A stretch of 64,000 bases of DNA from Codonopsis lanceolata. Lineage: Eukaryota > Streptophyta > Magnoliopsida > Asterales > Campanulaceae. The stretch is taken from NCBI GenBank assembly GCA_013146195.2, contig CM028382.1, forward strand, positions 60,154,734 to 60,218,733. The letters are read 5' to 3'. The notes under the pieces were generated by a model. The model made no database searches. It was not told the DNA's origin and saw nothing but the letters and a program-made list of their open reading frames with translations. Numbering within the stretch: position 1 is the first letter of the stretch; every line of letters starts with the position of its first letter. The translations under genes and the position numbers were made by a program. This document shows, one piece after another, positions 45,808 to 59,575 of this stretch.

Positions 45808-47204
45808 CTGCTAAAGAAAACACGAAAACAGGCGGAAGAAAAATGAGAAAAGGAGCAAAATGGAAGAAAAATAAAAACGGACAACAATGGCATCGGAGGA
45901 GGAGCAGGAGAAGAAATGAAGAAGAGAAGGAGCAGTGGCTCCCCCCCCCTCTCTTTCCCATCGCTAATAATGGGAAAAAAAGATTTTTCCTTTTTCCCCC
46001 TCCAAAGTTTGAAGCTGCGACGCTTAAGTCCCCGGGTTCCAAATGTTGCAAAATGGCCCCTAAAGCTTAACGAAAAGTTAACAAAAGTAATTTTGTTAAC
46101 TAAGTTCGACAGCCATCTATCCAAAGGCAAGGGAAAAGCGGTATCCCCAGTAGATCAGCCGCAAAATAAGCAGAAAAGCTAGGAAATGCAGGCGGCAAAA
46201 GAAAAGAAAAAAAAGGGGAGCAAAAGAAAATAAACAAATAATAAGTATGCAAAATAAAAAAAATGGCAAGCATGTGAAAAAAGAAGAGAAAAAAAAAGAA
46301 AAAAGAAAAAAAAGAAGAAAAAGAGAAAAAGAAGAAAAAGAAAGAAAAAAAAGAAAAGAAAAGAAAAGAAAAGAAAAAAAAGAAAAAAAAGGGAGAGGGA
46401 AAATGCATGTAAAAGAAAAGAAAAAGACAAAATGTATAAGTGCATTCAATAAAAGAAAATGCGGCGGAAAAAAGAAGAAATTTTCGGCTGAAGCTAGAAA
46501 ATGCAGCAAAAAGAAAAAAAATCAGCAGCAAAAAGAAAAGAAAAGGGAATTTCAGTAGGAACCAGAAGATGTGGCAGCAAAAGAAAGAAAATTTCTAACC
46601 AATGTTAGAAAGAACAGCAAAAGGACAAATGCAACAGCATAAAGAAAGATTTTCCAGCTAAAACCGAAAATGTAGCGAAAAAGGGGAAAAGAATTTCCAG
46701 CAAAGGCTGGAACTGCGACAAAAGAAAAATCCCCAGCAAGTGTAGCAAGAGCAGTAAAAGAGCAGCATGAAATAGCAAGAGCAGCAAAAGCAGCAAAGAA
46801 AAGCATGAAGCAGGAAGAGTAGCAAAGCAGCAGCAGCGGCAATTTGCCGCAAGGACACGTCAAGGGTAAGAAAAGGAAGGTATTTTCCTTTTCTGTGCAT
46901 TTCTATGATGTTTGACAGACTTTCCTAACGAGGCAGGCAACCCCGATGTAAGGGAAAGGCTTTGTCCTCCAACGAAGGCTTCGTGCCTGAGGAGACATTG
47001 AATTCCACACATCAATCGCTGTGTTGGAAAACTTTCTTTTAAGGGGCACGCAACCCCGGATCAGAGGGAAAGGTTTTGTTCTTCGACGAAGGCAGTGTTC
47101 CTGAGGAGACATTTCATGCCGCACAGTAGTAGACGAACTACGATTGGTCTAATTCCTTGGCTAAGGATACGTAGGCAGTCATTTCGGTAGACACGACCAT
47201 CGCA
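45808..47204 (+). repeat. Purine-rich and repeat tract of copy B, truncated
   Basis: Matches 39108-40570 of copy A, with a purine-only stretch at about 46195-46415 and GCAGCA-rich DNA to about 46850. It contains one copy of the ggatacgtaggcag repeat (about 47130-47203) and breaks off at the motif cgcagc. Confidence 0.8.
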
Positions 47205-47855
47205 GCGCCAGAAGACCTTATGGCCGCGCCCAAGGTGCTACAGGGAGCCTCCCAGTTAGCGCATTGTGCAACTCCCGAAGCTCGGTGTACAAGGAATTTG
47301 AGCACACAGACAGGATTTTTAATCCCCGATGAATCCCCTTCCCAGGCTATAAATATAGGCATTGGGATTCACTTTCATACCCCGGAAGAAACGAAGAGAA
47401 ACACCGATAAAATTTCTCTATGTCGTCCTAACGCTGAGAAAAATAGAGAGTGAAGTGAGATAGGGAGTGATCCTTCTATAAAACCTTGAAATCCTGCCAA
47501 AACTCCGCCAAACCAAAAACCCACCGGTTAAAGTGATCCCTAACCCTTTTGTTAGGTATCCACCCTATTTCCCCGACCCAAAAAACCATAAAGTAAGTCG
47601 TTACTCTGCCTCGAGTAAATAGGTCAAAACCACCAAAAGTAATTCGTTACTCTGCCAACATAAATAGACCAAAACCACCAAAAATAAGCTGTTACTCTGC
47701 CCGAGTAACCAAGCCAAAAACCACAAAAAATAAGTCGTTACTCTGCCCAAATGACAACAGTAGCAGCATAAAAGTCTCTCTCTCTTGAGAAGGACAGAGC
47801 GAGCACCCTCCGCTCTAAAAGGTAATAGCCTTTAAGGGCGTTATTCTTTATAAAA
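47205..47855 (+). repeat. LTR fragment 2, missing both ends
   Basis: It matches the middle of LTR 1 (about 41281-41915), including the TATA box (ctataaatat, 47347-47356). It is joined on the left to internal DNA at a shared gc/cgcc stretch and on the right at a shared aaaagg, after which internal DNA (like 40055 onward) starts again. Short shared sequences at both joints suggest template switching or end joining. Confidence 0.8.
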
Positions 47856-48905
47856 GGATTTTCCAGCAAAGGCTCGAACTGCGATAAAAGAAAAATCCCC
47901 AACGGGTGCAGCAAGAGCAACAAAAGAGCAACATGAAATAGTAAGGGCAGCAGGGCAGCAGGGCAGCAGGGCAGCAGAGGAGCAAAGAGAAACATAAAGG
48001 AGCAAGAGCAGCAAAGCAGCACCAGCGGCAATTTGCCGCAAGGGCACAGCAAGGGTAAGAAAAGGAAGGTATTTTCCTTTTCTATGCATTTGTATGATGT
48101 TTGACAGACTTTCCTAACGGGGCAGGAACCCCGGGATAAGGGAAAGGCTTTGTCCTCCAACGAAGGCTTCGTGCCTGAGGAGACATTGAATTCCAGACAT
48201 CAATCGCTGTGTTGGAAAACTTTCTTTTAAGGGCACGCAACCCCGGATCAGAGGGAAAGGTTTTGTTCTCCGACGAAGGCAGCGTTCCTGAGGAGACATT
48301 TCATGTCGCACAGCAGCAGAAGAACTACGATTGGTCAGATTCCTTGGCTAAGGATACATAGGCAGTCTATTTCGGTAGACACGACCATCGCAAAGACTTT
48401 TAAAATTACCTTTGCAAAGACTCATTTGATAAAGCTTTGCAAAGACTTGTTCATGTACCATCGCAAAGACTTTCACACCGCAAAGATTTGATCCCCTAAG
48501 CAGAGTGAACTACGCTTCGTCCGATTCCTTGTATAAGGATACGTGAGGTAGCCTATTTCTGACGCATCGTTGCCGCACGAGTGATAGTTTAGGTTTTGGC
48601 CTAAACTACGTTTTAGTCTGAGTTCCTATATTAAGGGATACGTAGGTAGCCTACACTAGTAGGTCCGACCATTAGAGCTTTTCATTTCATATCTGCTTAA
48701 AAACTACGATAACCTGCTATAACCGACTAAATATGTCTAGACTATGGAGTTTGGTTAGCATTATAAACTGTTGCATTATAACTGTTACCTGTTGCATTCC
48801 TCTCCTATTTTAATCGCACGAAATTGGAGAGTCTAATGTTTATCAACGATGTTCGTCTACTTAGTAAGCCTCGGGTTACCCATAGACTCCATCGTTGAGG
48901 GGCTC
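47856..48905 (+). repeat. Third copy of the internal 3' tract
   Basis: Matches 40055-41078. It contains a small ggcagca tandem array (47946-47980), three copies of the ggatacgtaggcag-type repeat (about 48320, 48505 and 48603) and the polypurine tract (ttgaggggctc, 48895-48905). Confidence 0.82.
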
Positions 48906-50110
48906 AGAGACACCCCGATTTCACTCCATGATATGTGACTTTGACATGTGATATCAAGAACTGCTTAAACCTAACAAATGTCAAGTTACGTGAGTGTTAA
49001 AAATGCAAAAGGCAAAACAGATGCGCGAAACAAGAAATGCGAGGGATAAAAGTGCAAATTCGAAAGATGAACAGTGCTATGGCGCGGCCAAAGGGGACCT
49101 TGGCGCCACGCCAATAAGACCTTGTGTCCCCCCCGCGATTGTGCAAGTTCGAAGCCCTGTACAAGGATTTTGAGCGTATAGAGAGTATTTGTTATCCTCG
49201 ATGAGTCCTCTCCTTCAGCTATAAATATTGGCTTCGGGACTCACTTTCAGGACCCCCGGAAGAAAAGAGAGAAAACGACGATAAAATTTCTTTATGTCGT
49301 TCTAACGCTGAGAAATATAGAGAGTGAAGTAAGATAGGGAGTGGTCAGCCTATAAAGCCTTGAAACCCTGCCAAAACTCCGCCAAACCAAAAACCCACCT
49401 ATTAAAGTGATCCCTAGCCTTTTAATTAGGTATCCACCCTATTTCCCGGCCCAAAACCATAAAATAAGTCGTTACTCGCTCGAGTAAATAGGCTGGCCGA
49501 ATCGCCAAAAATAAGTCGTTATTCCGCCCAAATAAATAGGTCAAAACCACCAAAACTAAGCCGTCACTCTGCCCGAGTGAGCAAGCCGAAACCGCAAAAA
49601 ATAAGGCGTTACTCTGCCCAAATCACAGCAGCAGCAGCATAAAAGTCTCCATCTCCTGAGAAGGACAGAGCGAGCACCCTCCGCTCTAAAAGGTAATAGC
49701 TTTTAAGGGCGTTATTTTTATAAATGTTATTCTTTAAATCCGGCCCAATATAGAAAATATAAGCCGTTGTGCTGCCCAGATTTAGTTAGAAAATATTATG
49801 TAAAAGAGCCGTTATAATGACCAAATATTTTTAAATATATTTGTAATTATTATAAGGAGACAGCTGCAAGTCCGTAAATAATGTAGTCGCGGATGTATTT
49901 GCTTTTATTTTCCTGTCTTTCAATGCTTTGTTTATTTGCTAAATAAATATAACACAAAGCATATTTTAGCCAAAAACTGCTTTTGAGACCGAAAGGGCGA
50001 GTTGGGTGCCTAGTACCTTCCTAACTCGTAACTTAGCCTCCGAACCCGTTTTGCAATCTCTGGTTTTTCTTTTCTTTTGGTTTTGCTTTATTTTTTCCTT
50101 AAAATAAAGA
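48906..50110 (+). repeat. LTR 3 of the Tat/Ogre-type element
   Basis: Closely similar to LTR 1 throughout, with a TATA box at about 49219-49228. Its first bases are AGAGACACCCC instead of TGTAGACACCCC, so the terminal TG is lost. It is followed by a damaged primer site (TGACGACTCT, 50111-50120). Confidence 0.85.
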
Positions 50111-50642
50111 TGACGACTCTATAAAACATTTTGGATCCAGTAGGGCGTCGCAACACTCCTTTCCTGCACTTTTCCGTTTTCCCCTAAAAAATGGAGAATG
50201 AGAATGAGAATGAAAGGGTGATGCATTCCTATATCCTGGTATCCCCTAAACAAGGGATAACTTGATGCAGGAAACCCAAAGCACCCATAGTGATCTGAAA
50301 ATAGGCCATAAGGCTATTTTCATAAAATCCATAGTGGGGCCTCGCAACATCTTTTTTTGCACTTTTCTGTTTTCCCCTAAAAAAGGGAGAATGAGAATGA
50401 AAGGGTGATGTATTCCCATATCCTGGTATCCCCTAAACATGGGATAACTTGATGCGGGAAACTCAAAGCTCCCATATTAGACCAAAAATCCACTAAAGTC
50501 AACCGAGGCGTATTCCAACGCGCCATTTTAGACAACACTCCTCTCGCACTTTTAATTTCGTTTTCCCCTAAACAAGGGAGAATGGAATGAGAGCAGTGGT
50601 GTCCCGCATTCGCACGTACGCGCACCCCTATCGAAGGGCGTG
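50111..50642 (+). repeat. Leader copy after LTR 3, truncated
   Basis: Repeats the leader seen after LTR 1, with two and a part tandem units (about 50155-50600). Homology to the first leader stops near 50642. Having a leader after the last LTR means the array does not end at an LTR boundary. Confidence 0.78.
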
Positions 50643-51075
50643 CGGGGCGCGGGCGCATCCCGGGCGACCCACAGTGGGTCTTCAAGGTGTCTTCGAGATG
50701 CACTTGACAAGTTTGCTGGTGAGGAATCCTTTGAGAATTTGTCACTGTAGCACGTCTACTGGTGGCGAGTCTTCAGGGTGTCCTTTAGTGCATTCAACAA
50801 GTCTGCTGGTGACATGTTTTGTGAAGAGCCTTTGAGACTTCAGCAAGTCTGCTGGTGCTTTGTGCATATGAGGTGCTGTTCTTGTTCAATCATCTATCGG
50901 AGGTTAGGACTAAACTAGGACGACCTAATCTTAGACCTATGTGTTATCAAACAAGTTGTCACACTAATCGGCACGCAGTCCTCTTAGCCACTTGTTATGA
51001 CACACTGTAATGGGAACAAGCAAATCAAAATATTAGGGATATGCAACGAGATAATTTGATTATCAAGAAGCATAT
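50643..51075 (-). repeat. Possible copia 3' LTR
   Basis: It ends on the plus strand ..catattccaaca followed by atctcctcc, the layout of a minus-strand copia LTR (TGTTGGAATATG..) with a purine tract (GGAGGAGAT). Inside, the phrase caagt(t/c)tgctggtg recurs about three times between 50700 and 50860. No second LTR was proven. Confidence 0.35.
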
Positions 51076-51344
51076 TCCAACAATCTCCTCCTATTTTCTT
51101 GGAACCATTACAAAATGACATATACAAAGCACTTAAACATTTTATCAAAGCATATCAATAACATGCCTACAATGAATGATCATTTTATCTCCAGGCATGC
51201 CCTATGTTGATAATTACAATAGCGATAGCTTTGTATAGTCTTCTACTGCTATTACAGACTCGATAAATCAAAGTACAGAACAGTTAAAGTAGTAGTGAGA
51301 AAAACAGTTTAGATCACTTAATAATTTTGAAAAGATTTAAGCAG

Positions 51345-51605
51345 GATCTAAAAAGTTTTAAGTTCCTTTCTTGCATAAGAATATTTATATATGAAGATTT
51401 GTTTTAGCAAGAAGGGATAGCAAAACCTTATTTTGAAAATAGTTTTGCTGTTGGTACCAATTGTTGATAAAAGATTTTAGTGTCTTTCTTGCATAAAATA
51501 TTTATATATGAAGATTTATTTTTAGCAAGAAAGAATAGCAAAACCTTATTTTGAAAATCAGTTAAATAGTTAAGGTTTGCTGGTGGTACCAATTTTTGAT
51601 AGAAA
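51345..51605. repeat. Tandem duplication of about 120 bp
   Basis: Two copies share cctttcttgcataa, atatttatatatgaagattt, tagcaagaa and atagcaaaaccttattttg, each ending near a 'ggtaccaatt.ttgata' phrase. Confidence 0.85.
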
Positions 51606-52100
51606 AAATGAAACATCAAAAAAACATTTTTGATGAAAACGTTTGATTTTGTTGTTGAAACACTGTAGAATCTCTGTTGAAGGTAGAACACAGCAGAGAT
51701 GTTTAAATGTAAGAGATTGTTTCAATAGAAGTGCCACAGAGGCTTGGAACATGATCCACAAAGAATCAGTTTAGGGGAAAAATTCACATCATCGTGTGTC
51801 TGGGAAAATTCTCCTCCTAAGATTGTGACGGTAGAACAAGGAAATGTCACAACAATGTTATGTCACATAATTGAGACTAAGGTGACTCTCCTCCTCAAGG
51901 CTAATCACGAGTCCAGAATGCTCTCCTCTTCAAATGCTAAATACTGCTCCTTAATGGTTGCAAGCAAATACTTTCCTCCTAAATGAAACGGTAAGGGAAG
52001 AGTAGTTACAAGCAAAGAGAGAGGAAGAACAGTAGATAGTAGAGAAAAACAATGTGACAAAGGAGCAAGAAAGTACTATTAAGATAGAATAATATACATC

Positions 52101-52935
52101 CTAATTTGAATCTCCAAAACTACCAAGGGAGTCTAAGGAGTAATTTCTATCCTGATCAGAAAAACTTCTGTTGCCAAACAGTTCTTTAGTGATCAGCAAG
52201 TCTCGAGTAACAGGAAGGCGTTCGTCCTCGTGAATCATGGAACGAATGGTGTGGTAGGAGCATAGGAAATAACTAATAATCCTAGCGTACTTGAGAATAC
52301 CAGATCCATTCACTTGTCTTCGCAGAACAGACCGACAGATGAAAGAGAAGACGGCTTCAGACCAGTTGATGACATGAGAGTCAAGAACGGCAACAGTGAA
52401 GTTCCGAAGTCTTCTGGTGTCACTTCCGAGCCTGGTTCATGAAAGAGAAGGCATTGGCTCGAATTTCACCAACACAAGACATGTCCAAAGGATAATTGAG
52501 AATATCCCATGCACCGTAGTCATCTCGAGATTGGTAGCAAGATGATGCACCATGATTCGCTTAGAACAAAATCATTGACGCAGTCGTGGCCAGAGAGGGA
52601 GGTTGAAGACCCTTGACAGTTTCGGCATTGAGGACGAGATCAAGACCTCGAATGCGGCCATGGAGGCTCTTACCATCTCTTGTCAGTTGCATCCTTTAGT
52701 AGAATTCGTCGATCAGTCGAAGACTATAGAACTCTTCGTGAAATGTAAGGATGGAGACGAGTCCAGAACTGTGGAAAAGATCTAAAATCTTTGCTCCAAC
52801 AGTATTGTCAAGGAGAAATTGTTCTCCTTGGATTGTGTAACCAAGGATGTAGGAGTGATTGCCTACTATGGTGACGAAGGAAGATTCAGAGAGGGGCAAT
52901 AGGGTTGAGACGCTGTTGGAGGAAGATGTGGCCAT
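52101..52935 (-). pseudogene. Remnant of a plant-transposon-protein-like gene
   Basis: On the minus strand the frame from 52935 starts 'MATSSSNSVSTLLPLSESSF' and reads '..EEFYSLRLIDEFY', then a stop. In the same frame 'RMQLTRDGKSLHGRIRGLDL' and 'VLNAETVKG' follow. The succession (FY..L..DG..L.G.I.G..I.L....) is like the 'putative plant transposon protein' family found with plant retroelements. Further on, after frameshifts, it reads 'DYGAWDILNYPLDM', 'NWSEAVFSFICRS' and 'GSGILKYARIISYFLCSYHT' before ending at 52101. At least one stop and two frame changes break it. I am not sure of the family, and no other domain was seen. Confidence 0.42.
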
Positions 52936-54262
<1,327 letters not shown>

Positions 54263-54304
54263 ACATAAGAATTTTATTAAAAAACATATGTTTATAAAAT
54301 AGCC

Positions 54305-54476
54305 GTTACACACCTGCGATATTAATTTAAAACAGCTGCTACACACTTGCGGTACTAATATAAAACAATCGCTTCACACTTGCGGTACTAATATAAAACA
54401 ACTGCTACACACTTGCGGTACTAATATAAAACATCAGCTACACACTTGCAGTACTAATATAAAACATCCGCTAAGC
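54305..54476. repeat. 33-bp tandem array, about five units
   Basis: The unit is roughly ctacacacttgcggtactaa plus tataaaacaactg. The first unit is the most diverged (cacctgcgatattaattt) and the next ones are nearly identical. It resembles subterminal arrays of DNA transposons, but no ends were found. Confidence 0.85.
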
Positions 54477-54854
54477 CCTGATGTTTTGTCTAAAATCGAA
54501 AAAAAATGCAAATCAAACGGTTTTTTATTCGTAATTGAAAAGAAAAAATAAACTGAATCAAAATCAATCAAATTCACAATTGATATCATGCCTTAACAAT
54601 GATAACCGAATCAACAATAACAAGTAATCAAAATTACATGAAAGGGGAGGGAGGGGTGTGTGTTTGTTTTAGGGAGTTAATGAAAGGAGTAATATAATTT
54701 AAATATGAAGAGGGGTAGTGAAGTAATTTTATTTGGTGTTACGATTAGGATTTGGGTGTCAAGTTAAAGTATTATGTTTCGAATAGCATGATAACAAGAT
54801 TTAAAACATTTTGACTTTTCATATTCGAGACAATGAGAGTGTGGGGACCGGTTC

Positions 54855-55072
54855 ACCTGGCAAAGGGTTGAAGTAACCCAAGACTTCCAAATGCTTGCCG
54901 TCATAGGAAGATCGGCTATTGGCAGCCATAACTCTATAAAACGACCTCTTTCTGCATCCGAACCTCGACAGTCTTAGCCTCACCACCATTTCTTCTCTCC
55001 CCCCAGCCCTCTCTTCCTAACTATTTTCTCACCTTTCATAAATCAGATGATGTACATAAAAATACTGTCTTA
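54855..55072 (+). promoter_or_regulatory. Promoter-like segment interrupted by a Harbinger element
   Basis: A TATA-like ctctataaaacgacc (about 54935-54949) is followed by a C/T-rich stretch (ccaccatttcttctctcccccc), as in plant core promoters and leaders. The Harbinger element begins at 55073. Right of that element (57197 onward) no coding sequence was recognised, so this may be a dead promoter or an LTR piece. Confidence 0.35.
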
Positions 55073-57193
55073 GAGCATCCCCAATGCTTAACTTCCTTTT
55101 TCATCTTCTTAGTCGGGTCCCACTGCCACATACACACTTTTCTCTTCTTATTCCATTTAAGAATATATCTTCTCAATGCTAATCTTCTTTTACATCTTCT
55201 TAGTTGGGTCTCACTGCCACTTCATTAACTTTACACTTCAATCTTATTTTTATATTTCTCAAACAAATAAATTTATTTAACTTTAATTAATATATTTCAT
55301 ATTTAAATATTTCGTATAAATTAATTAATTTATAAATAAAGACATTAATTAATTTATAAATGGCAACTTATTCCGGAGTCATGTTTGAGATATCTTGAGT
55401 AAGAAAAACAATGTCTTTCAGGAGCCTTTCGCGCTCCCTTCTTTGTTCTCTTGCAGCAGTAGCTTCAGCTTGAAGTTTTTTTGCTTCTGCTTCAATTTGT
55501 TTAATTTCAGAGTACTTATCTAACGACAACGCGTACTCAGAAGTACGTGTATGCAACCCATCTAAATCCGAATTTTTTTGATTTTTCCTTTACCTTTAGC
55601 ATTCCTCTTTGCCGCTTTTTTTCCCATCGGACGAGTACGTAAATCGATTTCTCCCCATCTTCAACATCCACACTAGTTTTAGAATAACCACCATCGGAGT
55701 CTGACGTCTTAGACTTTTTATTGGTATAAATAATATTTGTTTGCCTAAACTATGATACAGAAGAATTTCTTAACACTTCCTAAACATGATCAAAATTAAA
55801 GTGCTGACCTTTTTCTTGATGGTATACGACCCTTGCATTTTTCATTAAAATATCATCGCTCCAACCGTTGTGTTTAGTATTGACAAGCCTATTGTAGATT
55901 TCATTGAAGCTTCTCACCGATGGAGCAATTCTAGTTGACCAACGTGGTGTCAACATCGCGATATCTCTCGGAATCGATTCACTTGGGCGATGTTCGTTGT
56001 AATAATCAACTACACGCTTCCAATATTGCACACTCTTTTGACTATTACCAACTATTGGACATTGGTCAATAGTCTGCATAGCTTCCGTAAACGCAAGATC
56101 TGCATCCTTGTTCCATCTTGCACGTGTTTGAGACTTGTATTTTACCGGTACCGCTTCAGTTTTGTCGTCCAAATCAATTGTTTCTAAATTAATTTGCGTC
56201 TTGGGAACCGATGACGGCGTTACCGAAAAATTACCAGACGAAGTCCTATCTACACTTGTTGGACATGACTCATTAAAAGATATGTAAGGTTGAGAAATTA
56301 CACGAGGCATACCTAGCGGACTGAAAAATTGGTTTCCCGTAGGTTGCCAATAATTCAGAGGAAAATGAACGTTACCAAATGAATTCGCAATAGTTTGAGG
56401 AACTTGAAAATTCTGCAAATTTGGAAAATTTGTAAAATTTTGAGGCATGTAGAAATTTGGATAATTGGGAATATTTGGATTATTGGGAAAATTAGGGGGG
56501 AGGATATTGGGGAGTAGATGAAAATTGAGAATGTTGAACATTTTCGGGAACACGAGAGTTACGTGTATTTTGATTTTCTTTATTTTCGGAAGAATTCAAT
56601 AAATTTTGAAAAAAATTTAGTATCTCTTGGATCTATTTCGAAGGTAAGTATGTAAAGAAAATGATTTTTTAGAAGAGATTATGAAGAAATAGAAGAGAAA
56701 ATAGAGAAATTGTGGAGAAAATGAAGAAGGTTGAGGTGGTGTATTTATAGGGAAGAAGGAAAAAAAAACAAAAAAAAATTATTGAAAAAAAGACAAATGA
56801 ACGGCTACTTTTTGAAAAAGAAAAAAAAATAAACCCCCCCCACAATGGTAAGTAGCAGCTTTTAATTGTAAAAAAAACCCAATTTGCAGACATAACAGTA
56901 ACCCCCTCCCCCCAACAGTAACTACCCTTTTATTTAATTAAAAAAATTAAATTTTCAAACCATTGCAGATGCTGGGCCCCACCCTGGAACCCCCTCACTT
57001 CCCTCTCTCGTGCGTGCACTACACGCGCCCCACATACACCCACCGTGCACCAAACCGCCCAACCCAGCCTCCCTTCTTCCTCCATCAACCTTCTCTTCCT
57101 AAATAGGAAGATACCACAATCTCTCTCCTTGTTGGCATTTTAGGAAGATGATTAGGAAGACTTGTCATTGCAAAGATTGCAATGGTGGTGCTC
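55073..57193 (-). mobile_element. PIF/Harbinger-like element, 2.1 kb, no transposase
   Basis: The 3-bp target TTA is duplicated (55070-55072 and 57194-57196). The ends GAGCATCCCCAATGC.. and the complement of the right end GAGCACCACCATTGC.. form an imperfect terminal inverted repeat, typical of plant PIF/Harbinger and Tourist elements. The left end has an internal direct repeat (atcttcttagt.gggtc.cactgccac at 55096 and 55192). Inside is the Myb-like ORF1 gene on the minus strand. No DDE transposase gene is visible, so it is non-autonomous. Confidence 0.85.
55368..56553 (-). pseudogene. PIF/Harbinger ORF1 (Myb/SANT-like DNA-binding protein)
   Basis: The main frame (56553-55780, 257 residues) has an Asn/Pro/Phe-rich N-terminus. 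Its Myb/SANT-like domain begins 'RARWNKDADLAFTEAM', then 'CPIVGNSQKSVQYWKRVVDY' and 'SDDILMKNARVVYHQEKGQ'. This is the pattern of the Harbinger accessory protein, often mislabelled 'glutathione S-transferase T3-like', which binds DNA and helps the transposase. After 'FNFDHV' a stop (TAG for TGG) interrupts it. Downstream frames still show 'RPMGKKAAKRNAKGKGK' and a coiled-coil tail 'REQRRERERLLKDIVFL' ending 'ISNMTPE' at 55368. At least two stops and one frame change make it a pseudogene. The start could also be the second Met, a few codons in. Confidence 0.82.
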
Positions 57194-57196
57194 TTA

Positions 57197-57459
57197 GAAA
57201 CAAAAGGGTTTTGGGTTCCAATATGGTTTAAACAGTAAATCGTTGTGTTCCACTCGTTCCACTGGTGCTTTTGCCTTTTGGTAACGATGAATAAGGTTAG
57301 ATGCAATTAATATGTCAAGTTGTTTTCTGATTGTTTGGTACGTAATAGATAGTTGAGACTAATAGCACGAATTACCAAAAGGAGAGAGTGGTATTACTAG
57401 CGACCTCACTAAAAAGAAATTGAGATAAATATTTTTTATTTTAAAACTACCCCTAATCA
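57197..57459. other. Right flank of the Harbinger element
   Basis: No gene or repeat was recognised apart from the target duplication. Confidence 0.4.
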
Positions 57460-58560
57460 ATTACATGAATAATTACAAAAAGAACCCTAAATTTAATAAA
57501 TCACTCACCATTGTATAAGGTCAAATAGGTAAATGATATCTCTATATATCTATCTTCTTTACTATAAAAGTGTGAGTTGTCTCTTAGAAATTAATGTATG
57601 GACAAAATTAACCTTTCATCTAATAAATCATTCACCATTTATTTAAGGACAAACAAGTAAATTTATCTTCTTTAATATAAAAATGTGAGTTGTCTCTTAG
57701 AAATTAATGTATGGACAAAATTAACCTTTCATCTAATAAACCATCCACCATTTATTTAAGGACAAACAAGTAAATTTATCATGATAAAAAATATTTTTTG
57801 TACAAAGTAATGTTTAATAAATCACTCTCCATTGAATAATGTCAAATAAATAATTTATTATTTTCTAATCAATTCCATGAATAATAACAAAAAATTATCA
57901 TAATAAATGATAATGTCAAATTACTAAATTATATCTCTATGTTTCTATCTATTTCTACTATAAAATTATGAGTTGTCTCTTAGAAATTAATGTATGCACA
58001 AAATTAACATTTCATCTAATAAATCATCCACCATTTATTTAAGGACAAACAAGTAAATTTATCATAATAAATGATAATGTTTGTAAAAAAATAACTCTAA
58101 ATTTAATAAATCAATCACCATTGAATAAGGTCAAATAAGTAAATTTGTTATGAGCTAATAAATTACATGAATAATTACAAAAATAACCCTAAATTTAATA
58201 AATCACTCACCATTGAATAAGATCAAATAGGTAAATGTTATCTCTATCTATATATCTTCTTTACTATAAAAATGTGAGTTGTCTCTTAGAAATTAATGTA
58301 TGGATAAAATTAACCTTTTATCTAGTAAATCATCTACCATTTATTTAAGGACAAACAAGTAAATTTATCTTCTTTACTATAAAATGTGAGTTGTCTCTTA
58401 TAGATTAATGTATGGACAAAATTAACATTTCATCTAATAAACCATCCACAATTTATTTAAGGACAAATAAGTAAATTTATCATAATTAAAAATAATATTT
58501 GTATAAAAACAATGTTTAATAAATCACTCCTCATTGAATAAGGTCAAAAAATAGAGAAGT
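57460..58560. repeat. Imperfect ~705-bp tandem repeat with smaller internal units
   Basis: The phrase aattacatgaataattacaa at about 57462 returns at about 58167. Within the array, tgtgagttgtctctta-aaattaatgtatgg occurs five times (near 57574, 57687, 57970, 58276 and 58388) at spacings of about 113, 283, 306 and 112 bp. Each unit carries aaattaac.tttcatctaataaa and atttatttaaggacaaa. It could be a satellite-like block or piled-up ends of one element family. Confidence 0.8.
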
Positions 58561-59575
58561 TAATTTCGGATTTAACATCTATAATACAATATAACTCATA
58601 GTCACACATGTACAATTGACTAAAGTTATTTAGGGGCTGAGATTGATTCTTTTACTAAGATCCTATGGTCATTATTACTCCCCGAGTTCAGATGTGTGAA
58701 CGGCGGTTGAGCAACTACCCCCTCTCTCTCTCTCCAACTCCCTCCACTACTCACGGTTGGTGGCCGCTAATCCTTCCTCCACCAAACTCATGTCCCTTTT
58801 CTTTTCGATATTTTAATTAATTAATCAATTTTAAGCAAAAAAATTAGTAAGTTTTGTAATTTGAAATATTTGATTTTTTTTCTTTTTAACTATTATCGTA
58901 ATTAAATTAATCAATTTATTTTTTGAAACTGAATCTCAATTTAATTTATGTCTAAGTTTTGAATATTTCTATTTTAATTTTTTTTCTTTTTAATTGTTAT
59001 CGTAATTAACTTAATCAATTTAATTTTTTTCCGACCCAATTTCGTATACAAATAAATTCCACCAAATTTAGGTTTTCCCTCTATTTTTTCCATCGACCAA
59101 TTTTGAATTATTTTGGTGTACATCTCTTTTAAACCTTTAAAGTGTTTCTCATCTTTTCAATGTGGGACAAAAGTTATCACTAATTATGCATCTCTTTTTA
59201 ACTTTTAAAAAGGGGTTAGTTTGCTTGTTGGTGACATATTCTTCTTCCAATATTGGATTGCAATTGTTTGTAATTTTCATAAGACCCCATGGTTTCTATG
59301 ATGTTACAAACAACCCATATTTTTTGATTTTATGATACATCAACTAACGGATTTAGGGTTAGGGACTATCGGTGTCCAAAATTTACATTCTTTGGTGTGT
59401 GGCGTGCTTGTATAGTCCCTAATGGACTTTCTTAAAGTTTAGGGACTAATGGTCTAATTTTCCCTTAAATAATTTTTTTATTATTTTTGGGATATTTTCT
59501 TAACTTTAAAGTTAATTATGAGAATTTTTTAATTATTTTTCTGATTATTGAAACAATTATTCATTAATTTTTATT
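58561..59575. other. AT-rich DNA, nothing recognised
   Basis: A duplicated phrase (tttttaa.tgttatcgtaattaa.ttaatcaattta) lies near 58880 and 58985. No gene is seen. Confidence 0.5.
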
